Source: Pararge aegeria
Lineage: Eukaryota > Arthropoda > Insecta > Lepidoptera > Nymphalidae
Length of the DNA: 64,000 nucleotides
Direction: 5' to 3'
Assembly (NCBI RefSeq): GCF_905163445.1
Contig: NC_053187.1
Location: forward strand, 4,960,001-5,024,000
Positions 57,301-64,000 of the stretch are shown here, in pieces (position 1 is the stretch's first letter; every line of letters starts with the position of its first letter). Position numbers and translations under genes: made by a program. The notes beneath the pieces are model-generated. The model did no database searches. It saw only the letters and a program-made list of their open reading frames with translations, and was not told the origin of the DNA.

Positions 57301-57676
57301 ATGATGATTCCTCACGATGTTTTCCATCACCATTGAAGTAAGTGATACTTGAATTGCTCAAAACACACGTAACTTGGAATTGTTAGAGGAACATGCTGGG
57401 ATTCAGGTTCGTTCACCAAAAGTGAAGTCGAGTCCTACTCACAGAGCTATCACCGCTTTAATTGTTATGATACAATTATGATATTGCTAATTTTTTTACA
57501 GGGGGTTAGTAGCGCTAGGAACATTATTAGCAGAATCTCCAAACAAACTGGTCATTCAAACAAAAATAGTAACGAACGTGAAACTCCACAACAGACTGAA
57601 GAGCGACAGTTCCGAAGTCAATCCCAGCTTCAAGAAGATATGCGTATGCTCCCAGCAGATATTGCAAATGTTATGA
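41385..57676 (+). CDS. PLAA: Phospholipase A2-activating protein (PLAA/Plap)
   Basis: Ubiquitin-binding adaptor of the p97/VCP ATPase (yeast Doa1/Ufd3), acting in ubiquitin homeostasis and sorting. I spliced 17 coding exons: 41385-41521, 41619-41852, 42730-42920, 43353-43494, 43848-44005, 44681-44822, 45786-45966, 46687-46796, 47428-47517, 50198-50368, 51358-51481, 52462-52544, 53488-53534, 53833-53958, 55041-55186, 56095-56219, 57502-57676. All introns are GT-AG and phases agree; total 793 residues, close to the roughly 795 of vertebrate PLAA. Seven WD40 blades fill residues 1-300 (LNGHSMDVRC, YKGHKNFVSCV, LTGHENVVCSV, LKGHQATVWAA, SGHTDCVRGLA, YYGHTNYIYS, then VESVWSV). The PFU domain is about 335-462 (TKLIRRG, EYDFVFSVDI, NNDLSQGYLDEVANFI), two ADPFTG repeats at 464-494, and a PUL domain about 525-793. 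The start is the first ATG after an in-frame stop (TGA 41,340). The family call is secure. Confidence 0.96.
41920..42560 (-). mobile_element. LINE-L 3' portion in PLAA intron 2
   Basis: Untranslated tail at about 41,930-42,130 (cgcgccctggtctaagaaga), then on the minus strand the coding remnants FTRLHKIAYSFKGN, FFNKLPNEFF, LNKFKVYIKC and, in another frame, YIYENLIYVHKN. The frame break between the two parts shows decay. It is antisense to PLAA. Confidence 0.7.
43010..43130 (+). repeat. LINE-type tail in PLAA intron 3
   Basis: Reads accatccagggtgccaccca, attggtccagccgtttagga ggagttcagtgacatac, then (AC)n and aaagatatta. The same phrase recurs in intron 14 at 54,120-54,250. Confidence 0.5.
43645..43785 (-). 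mobile_element. SINE-C/hairpin chimera in PLAA intron 4
   Basis: SINE-C 3' half in reverse (aagatggcagtggtatggca, gttatattaaactggtatcc, catcatactggaact) fused to ctaatgcccgttttcactaa acctagg and a 16-bp near-perfect inverted repeat (43,740-43,755 with 43,767-43,782, one mismatch). The same fusion occurs at 44,895. Confidence 0.6.
44060..44578 (+). mobile_element. Jockey-like LINE 3' end in PLAA intron 5
   Basis: A coding-like relic (ttgcacgttcctgtcaatcg, aatgaattgccgagagatat) is followed by a long AT-rich tail containing cgcttaaagcgataagaccg cctttg and gtgcaataaagactttatc, ending in an ATCT microsatellite (44,560-44,576). It inserted in sense orientation, so its AATAAA is a potential premature poly(A) signal. 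The family differs from LINE-L. Confidence 0.65.
44895..45050 (-). mobile_element. SINE-C/hairpin chimera in PLAA intron 6
   Basis: Reads tatggcagttatattaaaca, ccctaatcagatcttccatc, gtactggaaccctaatgccc and aactaaacctaggaatcccc. By eye it is near 90 percent identical to 43,645-43,785 over the shared part, including the junction. Confidence 0.6.
46115..46460 (-). mobile_element. LINE-L 3' tail in PLAA intron 7
   Basis: Begins at a (AAAGTC)n microsatellite (46,127-46,142), then aggcacatagatggcacttt, gtgatggcgataactacaat, cgcgccctggtctaagaaga and cacccaagcttttttgtcg. Reverse orientation; no coding part left. Confidence 0.7.
46497..46640 (-). mobile_element. SINE-C fragment in PLAA intron 7
   Basis: Reads aagatggtagcgggctaacc, catacccctaatcggtttct, cgctt ggcggcacgtcggtttg and tagggtgg: reverse SINE-C without head, ending about 45 bp before exon 8. 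Confidence 0.65.
46870..47127 (-). mobile_element. SINE-B, full length, in PLAA intron 8
   Basis: Reverse orientation: poly(A) end as a run near 46,870, cacatcgccatctagcccca, gggtactaagatgactgaag, ataaacacccagacaatgaa, and the tRNA-like head complement gtgggaatcgaacccacggc ... gcccactgcgccagtcggc. The B-box-like ggttcgattccc is intact on the minus strand. It is a retroposon, not a tRNA gene. Confidence 0.8.
47600..48290 (+). mobile_element. LINE-L 3' end with 131-codon polymerase remnant, PLAA intron 9
   Basis: An open frame at 47,620-48,015 reads LQKRAVRSIYKMGPRESLRD, YSQYIFENLMYVHKNIS, RLHKIHNSFKGN, FYNKLPIDIL and ends DKKAWV. This is the C-terminal tail of a non-LTR reverse transcriptase (CR1/jockey-like by pattern); the RT catalytic box is upstream and lost. 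Then come the untranslated tail (aaacacccggctaagtttgt), an AATAAAG signal and (TTTGAC)n near 48,270-48,288. It is the best preserved copy of the family here and is sense to PLAA. Confidence 0.75.
48300..50011 (+). other. Remaining PLAA intron 9 sequence
   Basis: Very AT-rich; a reverse retroposon-like 3' end near 48,500-48,545 (tctttatttcaaaagcccat) and a LINE-L coding trace near 49,100-49,150 (tttatgtagcctagtaaact gcacaacaag). No exon seen. Confidence 0.45.
50012..50089. repeat. Perfect 31-bp inverted repeat, PLAA intron 9
   Basis: Arm 50,012-50,042 (begins cgcttacgcaaagtgaataa) is the exact reverse complement of 50,059-50,089, with a 16-nt AT-rich loop. It lies 108 bp upstream of exon 10. 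Confidence 0.9.
50510..50648. mobile_element. hAT-like MITE in PLAA intron 10, perfect TSD
   Basis: A 139-bp element from CAGTGGCGTGCACTTCAT to CCTAGTGCACTG, flanked by TATATGAG at 50,502-50,509 and TATATGAG at 50,649-50,656. It is the same subtype as 18,882-19,026, about 140 bp downstream of the exon 10 donor. A 164-codon frame that reads from exon 10 through it is not a real product. Confidence 0.85.
50810..50934 (+). repeat. Retroelement-type tail in PLAA intron 10
   Basis: Reads tatagccttcctcaataaaa, tttcaaatcggaccagtagt, tcctgagatcatcgcg and aaacaaacaaacac, a common non-autonomous tail. Confidence 0.4.
50935..51245 (-). repeat. Dispersed repeat P, copy 1 (PLAA intron 10)
   Basis: The minus strand of this segment matches the plus strand of 59,400-59,705 over about 300 bp, including aagataaaagaccgacacgc, gcatagtacctacgcta and aactatggcagtggttta. 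It contains a hairpin-like gcgcatag ... ctatgcggcgc. The family is not identified. Confidence 0.6.
51549..51798 (-). mobile_element. SINE-B, full length, in PLAA intron 11
   Basis: (AAAT)n end, cacatcgctatctagcccca, gttatgggtactaagaggac, ataaacacccagacacggaa, and head complement gtgggaatcgaacccacggc. The last bases of the head are lost at gcccactgcag. Confidence 0.8.
51880..52075 (+). mobile_element. SINE-A without the first head bases, PLAA intron 11
   Basis: Reads tttgtatcccagcgcgcacc, gtgcgttttaagtaattaaa, cttcaacggtgaaggaaaac, atcgtgaggaaacctg and attcgcactgggccggcgtg. The 3' end stops at ggagatccgtgcc. Confidence 0.7.
52176..52375 (+). repeat. Type H start and LINE-type tail, PLAA intron 11
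   Basis: actagctgttcccgcgactt cgtctgcg starts a type H element; near 52,330 a LINE-type tail (cataagcgcttttgaagcgt caagtctgtctg) follows. Confidence 0.45.
52693..52862 (+). mobile_element. SINE-C 5' part, PLAA intron 12
   Basis: A clean head gacctccctggcgcaacgat, agcaggtcgcgggctcgata cccgg and body ccgtgg-type block (ggtcgtggctagttaccacc ctactgacaaagacgtgccg), ending in (ATTT)n. The tRNA-like boxes are recognisable. Confidence 0.7.
53028..53405 (-). mobile_element. LINE C-terminal remnant, plus SINE-C tail, PLAA intron 12
   Basis: Minus-strand frame 53,030-53,293 includes NRYGERTNVYLVPRLINELP and LKSFFLSNL, a pattern seen at the C-terminus of non-LTR polymerases different from LINE-L. On the plus strand 53,345-53,405 (agactgcatcatacttacca ccaggtgagaatgcagtcaa) is a SINE-C tail, about 80 bp before exon 13. 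Confidence 0.55.
54100..54310 (+). repeat. LINE-type tail and (TA)n in PLAA intron 14
   Basis: accatccaggatgccaccca and gtccagccgtctaggaggag ttcagtgacatac match 43,010-43,130; a (TA)n run covers about 54,268-54,300. Confidence 0.6.
54511..55008. repeat. 166-bp tandem repeat, three units, PLAA intron 14
   Basis: The units start at 54,511, 54,677 and 54,843 with agcaatctccccttgtaa and end with gtagtaaaaataaaaaaaat. Units two and three are almost identical; unit one differs at a few sites (aattccgcatagcg against aatcctcaaagcg). The second half of each unit (ttgagcgtgctacagttacc, cagtctagggctaacttat) resembles a SINE-C tail. The array ends 32 bp before exon 15. Confidence 0.9.
55201..55495 (+). 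mobile_element. SINE-A, full length, PLAA intron 15
   Basis: Head gaagcggtgatagcacagtg and gttcgaatcccagcac, body gtgcgttttaagcaatctaa, gtcaggaaacctggatgcct gagagttctcc, and tail gtgggtcgataatcggttga with (GAT)n. It begins 15 bp after the exon 15 donor. The 86-codon frame is spurious. Confidence 0.8.
55516..55820 (+). mobile_element. SINE-C, full length, PLAA intron 15
   Basis: Complete in order: gacctccatggcgcagtggt, gaggtcgcgggttcaatccc cgg, gggaatttgtaatttctaaa, aagcgatttagcgttctggt, tagtctgttaccatcgtcac and gagaatgcagtcaagggcc. Reference copy for the family in this window. Confidence 0.8.
56702..57128 (+). mobile_element. Type H element, long copy, PLAA intron 16
   Basis: Starts aactgttgcccgcgactttg ttcgc and ends with tttcatcaagatcggttcaa tagtcgaacc and caaacaaacaaatagacgca. 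About 425 bp. The 106-codon frame inside it has no recognised content. Confidence 0.5.
57133..57458 (-). mobile_element. SINE-A, full length with extra GAT tract, PLAA intron 16
   Basis: (ATC)n tail, caactcattaccggcccact, gagaaggggttaagtccgta, and head complement ending cacagagctatcaccgcttt. An extra gcatgatgatgatgatgatt lies inside the body near 57,291-57,308. It ends 43 bp before exon 17. Confidence 0.8.
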
Positions 57677-57810
57677 AATGGAATTGTAACCTTAATACTA
57701 TGAAAATAAGGCTGGTTTTTTATTAATCCATAGCATGTTCTGGCGTACATTTCTTCTTACCTGTACTAAAAATGTATGTTTGTTGAAAATATTTGACACC
57801 TATAAATTTT
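57677..57810 (+). other. PLAA 3' UTR start
   Basis: Directly after TGA 57,674-57,676. No canonical AATAAA is near, so the poly(A) site is not placed. Read in another frame, the coding exon gives an 82-codon open frame, a shadow. Confidence 0.4.
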
Positions 57811-58165
57811 AAAATTCACTTATTTCAAGTAGTTTTATAAGCACTTCTGAAACGTTTACCACTGGTTCGAAAGAAAGATTCTGCCGAGAAGAAGCCGGCA
57901 GGAAACTCAGCAGATCACTCTTTATTTTATTATGATTTGGATTCAAACGAATCAAGAGTGAACTGACATCATCAAGTCGGCTCCATCTTAGACCGCATAA
58001 GCACTTAACATCAGCCAGTATGAGATTTTCTGCCTCCGTTAACTTATTCGATCGTGAGAAACTACGATTTCAATGGAATCGAAATAACGCCATCTAGTGA
58101 CTATACTGTTTCCTGCTATTTTTACTAGATGGCACTCTTTCGATATCATACAAATCGTAGTTAAC
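57811..58165 (-). mobile_element. LINE-type tail plus hairpin
   Basis: aaaattcacttatttcaagt agttttataagcacttctga aacg and gccgagaagaagccggcagg mark a reverse LINE tail. About 58,060-58,165 forms an imperfect inverted repeat: aaactacgatttcaa ... cgccatctagtgac against actagatggcactctttcga ... aatcgtagttaac. Confidence 0.5.
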
Positions 58166-58291
58166 TTTCACGATTAAAAAAACTTTTTTTTTTAATTACA
58201 TTGACCAAATTAATAATTATTTTGCCACCTATAATTGCCCTTAACTAAATTCACACTAGAGTGCCTGGTTTGAGATTTTCTACCTACGTTC

Positions 58292-58560
58292 AAAAAAATA
58301 ATTCAAAATTCATTTCTTTTAAGTAGGGCCAGCTTATAAGCACTTTTGAAACGTCAAGTGAGTCTGTTTGTAGTGACTCTACCACCGGTTCGGCAGATTC
58401 CGAGCCGGCAAGTTACTTTGACTTACTTTCGGTCGCGTCGAAGTTAACTCTGATTTATATGGAATCAACTTAATCTAGTTACAGTTATTATAGTGGGAAA
58501 CAGTATTGTCACCAGATCCCGCTCTTCCGATACTACACGAATCGTACTCTAAAACTAAAA
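58292..58560 (-). mobile_element. Second LINE-type tail of the same kind
   Basis: aaaattcatttcttttaagt agggccagcttataagcact tttgaaacgtcaagtgagtc and ctaccaccggttcggcagat repeat the modules of 57,811 onward, followed by a related but eroded hairpin part (gatcccgctcttccgatact acacgaatcgtac). Confidence 0.5.
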
Positions 58561-59399
58561 TATAACTTATTTTTTTCTTGACAGCGGCTAACGATATTTA
58601 TATTTACACAGTAGTCTTTGTACAAAATTAGCTTGCAGGCAATAGAGGAGTCGTTTTTCAATAACTGTATCATCGAAGTAAAATGGTTTTTATTTGCATT
58701 GTGTTAATGCTCATTTTTTTCTACAATTCCTTAGCTCGGGCTTTCGTGAGATGTTTTAAAAAAAAAATCAGAAGTGTACAATTTGCGACTCTAAAACGAG
58801 AGATATTTGGCCAATTTTACTTTGACGACACAGAGTTTAATACTCGAAAACCACCAACGAGCAATCTTGTAACGAGGGTTTTGGTATAGATAAAGTTAAG
58901 CGCCGGTCAAGATAAAATAAGTTATATTTTAATTTTAATTTAATTCATATTTCTTACTCCAAAGTATGGAGTTTTACCAATATAATACAGGTAAAAATAA
59001 ATTAACTATAAATAAAACGGCGAAAAACTTTTACTCATTAATTTAATAATGTGACGTTGACACGTATCTCGTCCACAGACCAATTATGGTGTTAGTAACG
59101 CCTGATTTATACTTCGATAAGTAGCAAGGATGCACTTATGCCCTATTTACATTGGTCGAGTGTTTAGAAAGTAGATAAGTATAGTGAGAAAGTAAATTGA
59201 AAACCGATAAGGTATATAGAGTTTACTTGATTTACAAGCTGCCTTGCAACTAGAGCCAAATATAATTTTTTATTTTACTCTATCAAGTGCACCCCGGCCG
59301 CTTGGATTCACGCAAGGCACTCGACTCTTCAATTGCGTAGTATAACATAAAATAGATATACAACATGAAACGGAATTATGAAATACTGTTGTATAGTGC
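58561..59399. other. Unassigned sequence
   Basis: A 68-codon frame at 58,683-58,889 starts with a hydrophobic stretch (MVFICIVLMLIFFYNSLA) followed by basic residues. I have no family for it; chance is more likely than a real small protein. Confidence 0.3.
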
Positions 59400-59705
59400 A
59401 TAAGTATATTTCATAAGAAATCATATTGTTTTTGCATACAAACGAATGCAAAACATTCTAAGAGTTTACTTATGACAACCCTATTGAAGATAAAAGACCG
59501 ACACGCGCATAGTACCTACGCTACGCGACGCGACAGTGACAGGAATCACTAGATTTTACGTTTGCAGTGATTTTAGGACTATCTGATTTCTTTCTGTACA
59601 AACTATGGCAATGGTTTACTCAAAAGCTATTAGCGTTTCGGTTTCATATGTAAGTACCTCTGAACCCTCTGAATTATTTCGGTTTTCATTTACACGTTGT
59701 ATTGT
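59400..59705 (+). repeat. Dispersed repeat P, copy 2
   Basis: Inverted partner of 50,935-51,245: aagataaaagaccgacacgc, gcatagtacctacgctacgc, tgatttctttctgtacaaac, tatggcaatggtttac and tatttcggttttcatttaca appear in the same order. Confidence 0.6.
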
Positions 59706-60779
59706 ACAGTGTATAAGTGTCCGGCATACTTGTTTTATTGTATTAATTTATTATAACACTTTTTATAATAATAAAGGATTTATTTATAAAAAACCGTCCA
59801 TATTTTTTTAACTTTACACGTCCATTTCGATGTAAAATTGCCACTTGACTCGCTGTAGTATATTAACAACCGATAGATTTACATTAATATTTTTTTTAAA
59901 TATTTAAAAGAATTCCTTTATGAAATATCCTTTAAATTTTAAACATAGGTAAGAGAAATGGATTATTAACACTCGTGGTCTGCAACAGAACTTAACGAAG
60001 TGTAAATCAGGCCATACACAGTTGTCGTGGCCAAAGCGCCGCCTTTATTTGGTCTATTACTAGTACTATTTATTTGGTCTATATAAAGATCTGTTGAATG
60101 TGTGGCGAATACCGCAGATCTCTAAAAGTACAGTATTCTCCGAACTTTTTGCTCGCCCTGAAGTCATTTTGCTCGTCGTTCAAGGAGTTTACAACATACT
60201 AGTCTACAAACCCATGTAATTAAGTGGTAAAACTTTGAGTCCAGGGAAGTACTACCTCCATACTTATCCTATTGATGGGCCAAATAATTTTATGTTTTTA
60301 TTCATAAGGTTCAAAACTGCAAAATTAGGCTACTTTCTTCTTTATTTTGTTGCGTCACCATTCAGAGAAATGTGTACCAAAAAATACCTAGACTACCATG
60401 GTTCTGTAAGCGGTAATGGCTTCCTAAATAATTTATCTGTATAGAAAGTGTAATTTACAGAAGCTGAAGTCGTACCATAAATAATAAATTATAAATAAAA
60501 AAAGAATGCGAGAACGACACAAACCTTTATACTTATGAAAAACCTTAACTTCCTACGAATAAAGCTTAGATTCGCGCAATTCTAATGTCAACAACAAATG
60601 ACGTCCTTTTTAACTGACATTATTTCTTCTGGCACTCGACATTTTAGTGTTGGTATGAATGGGAAAGTTATTATAATTCTCTCACAGTGGTCATAAGTTA
60701 TTTTAGCTATATAGTAAACTCTATCATAAAGAAAATTCAGTTTATAAATATAATTCTGTTTATTTTACGTGTATACAAA
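59706..60779. other. Unassigned sequence
   Basis: Nothing recognisable. 69- and 68-codon frames have no features. Confidence 0.4.
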
Positions 60780-61110
60780 ACACATCGCGGCCACCCGTGG
60801 GCTCCCGCCATTCGCTTGTATGGTTGCCAAAGTAATTACAGGCACGCGAGGCTACACCTAAGCATTAATTTGATAGACACAGGACGGCACTTTGTAGGAT
60901 ACGTTTCTTGCATTCCCTGGGCCTGAAGGATTGGAAGTTGTAGTAGATCGCAACTACAATGATTGAATGAATGAATATACTTTTATTTTACACCACAAAG
61001 AGTACATAAAAAAAGAAAAGTATTACAAAACATCGTATACAATTTGGCGGCCGCTTCATAGCAATGTTAATACTATGTTAATACTAGATGGCGCTAACAG
61101 TAGTTTCGTA
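60780..61110. repeat. Dispersed repeat fragments
   Basis: cgcggccacccgtgggctcc, caaagtaattacaggcacgc gaggctacacctaagc and cattccctgggcctgaagg; a related piece (aatgtaataacaggctcacg acgattaacacctatgcctc aggttgata) lies at 61,340-61,400. I cannot name the family. Confidence 0.35.
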
Positions 61111-61111
61111 C

Positions 61112-61285
61112 TAAGGCTGCCTGTCCACCGGAGCGGAGCCGAGAAACGGAGAAATATTAACCAATAGGATTGCACAAAATCTCCGCTGCTCTTAAGTGAA
61201 CCAGACACAGTACGCAACTGCGCTCCGCATTAGTACGTTTCTCGGCTCCACTGCCTCGCTCCGCTCCGGTGGACGGGCAGCCTTA
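61112..61285. mobile_element. MITE with GC-rich terminal inverted repeats
   Basis: Starts TAAGGCTGCCTGTCCACCGG and ends CCGGTGGACGGGCAGCCTTA. Inside, gagccgagaaacggag and its partner cgtttctcggctcc also pair, offset by a short extra piece in the right arm. AGGCTG ... CAGCCT is flanked by TA on both sides, which fits a TA target site. Confidence 0.7.
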
Positions 61286-62630
61286 CACTATACTTATCAC
61301 TGCTTTAAAGCATTGCTGGTGTTCTGAAGGGCATAGTTCCCAATGTAATAACAGGCTCACGACGATTAACACCTATGCCTCAGGTTGATACACTGTTTTT
61401 AGGCGATTGTCGTCCACCTACCATCGAATAGGTTGTCAGCTTGGTCCAACAGTAATATAATAAATAAAAATCGGGTGTTTTGGTCGCCTTTAAGTTCAGG
61501 TTGATAGGATTGCAGATTAAAGTTGATAAAAACTACAATGTTTACAACTAGATGGCGCTACCAGTAGATGAAATGTCGTAACAGTGCAATAGTAATAACA
61601 GCATCGCTGGGCAAGTTGGCAATGAATTCCGAATGCGATTTCATCTCTGATGCAAGTTTGAACCCCTGCTTTTCTGAAATTGTGTAAATAAAGATATACA
61701 TGGCATTTGAATTAAGGAGTCGAACTTTAGGTCACAAAAACATATCGTGCTCTGTTTAATTAACTAATGTCCCGGATGATCTTCAGTTACAGGTCGCGTT
61801 ACGTAAAAATATCTCTGACGGTAGGCTGGAAGCGTACGTCATACCGGTTGAGGAATACCCCCTTTTAGTACGCACATTGGCCCCGTTGTCCATTTCTTTT
61901 TACGTCAAATGTAATGTAATGTTAAAAGTCATATAGTAGTATAGTAGTAAGTATATAAAATTTGAGTGATTTCATATAATGCAACAAATACCCAAGCGTC
62001 AAATTAATTACTTAGTTTTAGACTACTTAAAGATTGAAAAATCAGGCCTGAAACATAATTATAATATCGCACAGGTCGATCGTCAGAAGTCTTTTTACGT
62101 GACGCGGCCTATACTAGCTGCATATTTTGCTGAACGTTTCATATGAAATAAAATAACAAATTGTAATTTAATGATGTATTAAAATTAAAATAACATTTTA
62201 CACAATTAATAATCATATATGAACAATGAATGTTGCGATGCTATTGCAAATTGAATATAATTTACTTATGAACACTGCCTATCTTATTTCTCCTTGAACT
62301 ATCACATTTCTAATTTATATAATTTCATTTTCTTACAAGTAGGCGTACTAAATATACAAAAGTATAAAATAATTCCTACTGAGGTTATGGTATTTTAATT
62401 AAATTGAAGGTAATAATAACTATCCTTTAAATGCTATGAAAAAATTATCTTATTTTATATTCGAATAAAATGATAACGAAATATTAGTTTACGTAATAGT
62501 ATTTAATTAATGAATAGCTCTTTATAATAATAGATTAATACATTCATAATTTTTTCTTGAACCTTGATACTGGTTAATTCATCGTTCGGTTAAATAGATT
62601 TTGTGACCAAAATTAGTAACAGCTGCTCGG
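61286..62630. other. Repeat traces and unassigned sequence
   Basis: About 61,340-61,450 carries a repeat fragment (see 60,780) ending tcagcttggtccaacagtaa. No exon is seen in the AT-rich remainder. Confidence 0.35.
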
Positions 62631-62634
62631 TTCA

Positions 62635-62700
62635 AAGACAAAAATTACGTTATTCAAACAGGCCTAATAAGGCACTTTTGATGCATTTCATACAAATTTT
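62635..62700 (-). repeat. LINE-L tail remnant
   Basis: aaattacgttattcaaacag gcctaataaggcacttttga tgcatttcataca resembles the end of the LINE-L tail in reverse. Confidence 0.45.
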
Positions 62701-64000
62701 TAAATTTTAGTTCGTAAACAAGTTTTAACCAGTTTGTCTTCGAGGTCCTTCCATGCGGTTGATTGACCGCTCATGTTCTATCTTAAACTAAGTATCGGTG
62801 CGGGGAGCGGATAAGGTTTTTCTAAGTTTCTTAACCCCGTGTACACTTACATAGAACCGCATTTTATCCGGTTTCTTCCAATCGTTGCCAAATCAAATTA
62901 TTCTTTACAATACCATTTACAGTTTTGAAACGAAACTGCGTTTGCTTAACAAAACTTCTAGCTAGGAATTGCGTCGCCTCGTGCTAGAACACACACATTA
63001 CTCGTTCCGTTACTACAATACTGCACTGTCATGTATTATGATTAGACAGTAAACCCAACTTTTAACAATGGTTCACACTCTTGATGTTAATAAACTAAAA
63101 TCTTTATTTAGTACTTGCTCACGTTAGTATATAATTTATATTAAATTCTTTTCAGTTCGAGTGCAAGGAAAAAAAATAAGATATGCTTTTTAAGTTGATA
63201 ACAATAAGTTTCGAGATATATATTAAATTATTTAATAGATTCATTATAATCAAGATAAAGTCGACGCGGTTTAGATACCGCAATTTAGCTTAGGTACGGC
63301 AAAATAGATAGCCCTGGCGGTAAACATAGCCTAGTCGAAATCGGCTGAAGGGAAAGTGTAAATCAAGCGGCGTTTGTGACACATTTAAAGTAAAATCTAA
63401 TCTATATTTAATTATTCGCACGTTTATTCCAGGTAGCGTGATTTCCAATTGTTGAGTAGAACGTAACAGATGGACCGCTTATTTAATTTTTACATTCCTT
63501 CCCTCGACCCGATACAATGTTCCGAAGATGAAAGATCGAACTACTGTATCTCATTTTTATACTGTGCTAATATGGTAAACTGTTTACATAAGATAAAGCA
63601 ATTATAATACATTGTTTGCACCTTGTACATTTTGGTTTATAATTTTCAATGATGACTTATTATTATTAAAGCGCGTATTTTTTTCTTTTTTTTTTTTTAT
63701 TGATCAACTTAAGAGTAAAACAATTAACGATAACAAGGTAACTCACCTCCATTATTATAATGATCTTAGTGAAACGTTATAGCGGGCTATAAAAGTTGCG
63801 TCTTGCTGAACAATATAGATGAGCGATAATATTTTCATTCATCAATCGACATAGTAATTTTCCAAATTCAAGTCCTTTAATCAGGATTTATAATTAAAAA
63901 TAATGTGTATATATGTATGTAACCTGCGGCCTTAAAGAATAAATTTATAAAAGGTGGCCAATATTCTGCTATCTCTTTCGCACAATATAAGGGCATGCGA
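62701..64000. other. Unassigned sequence
   Basis: No gene, RNA or clear repeat recognised. A TATAAAAG occurs at 63,788-63,795, but nothing downstream in the window shows a transcript. Confidence 0.4.

Noticed and set aside
58683..58889. Possible small membrane protein
   Set aside because: A hydrophobic N-terminus alone is weak evidence in AT-rich DNA; no upstream signals or family resemblance.
63788..63795. TATAAAAG as a promoter
   Set aside because: A lone TATA-like word with no initiator or coding exon in the remaining 200 bp.

Overview
The window is eukaryotic nuclear DNA from an insect, almost certainly a moth or butterfly. It is AT-rich, its genes have short exons with GT-AG introns, and it is saturated with repeat types typical of Lepidoptera: several tRNA-headed SINEs, 3'-truncated LINE tails, hairpin MITEs and short non-autonomous elements. 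I name no species. A satyrine or other nymphalid butterfly is only an impression from the SINE types.

Layout. Positions 1 to about 25,880 hold no gene I can support, only dispersed and often nested repeats plus unassigned AT-rich DNA; part of this may be a long intron of the next gene. Positions 25,882 to 31,716 (+) carry the last two visible exons of a large protein (at least 1,771 residues) that I do not recognise. It is mostly disordered and has a cysteine cluster near the C-terminus. Its 5' exons are missing or unrecognised. Positions 31,717 to 40,449 are again repeats. At 40,450-40,554 on the minus strand there is a convincing first coding exon (35 codons, in-frame upstream stop, GTAAGT donor) of a possibly mitochondrial protein whose other exons I could not find. 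It lies head to head with the best-defined gene, a PLAA/Plap orthologue (phospholipase A2-activating protein, the Doa1/Ufd3 family), which I resolved into 17 coding exons from 41,385 to 57,676 (+), giving 793 residues. Positions 57,677 to 64,000 contain repeats and unassigned sequence.

How it fits together. PLAA is a ubiquitin-binding cofactor of p97/VCP with a seven-bladed WD40 propeller, a PFU domain, two DPFTG linker repeats and a PUL domain; all are visible in the spliced translation. Its introns have collected at least 20 insertions of SINEs, LINE tails and MITEs, plus a 166-bp tandem triplication next to an acceptor. Nothing links the three genes functionally beyond the possible shared promoter of the divergent pair.

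The most notable observations are a CAGTGGCG-type hAT-like MITE family with three copies flanked by perfect 8-bp target duplications; two perfect short foldbacks close upstream of 3' splice sites; a tandem-acceptor choice in PLAA in which the stronger-looking site gives a stop codon; and the uncharacterised disordered protein. I see no sign of a CRISPR, prophage, bacterial or other unusual system.
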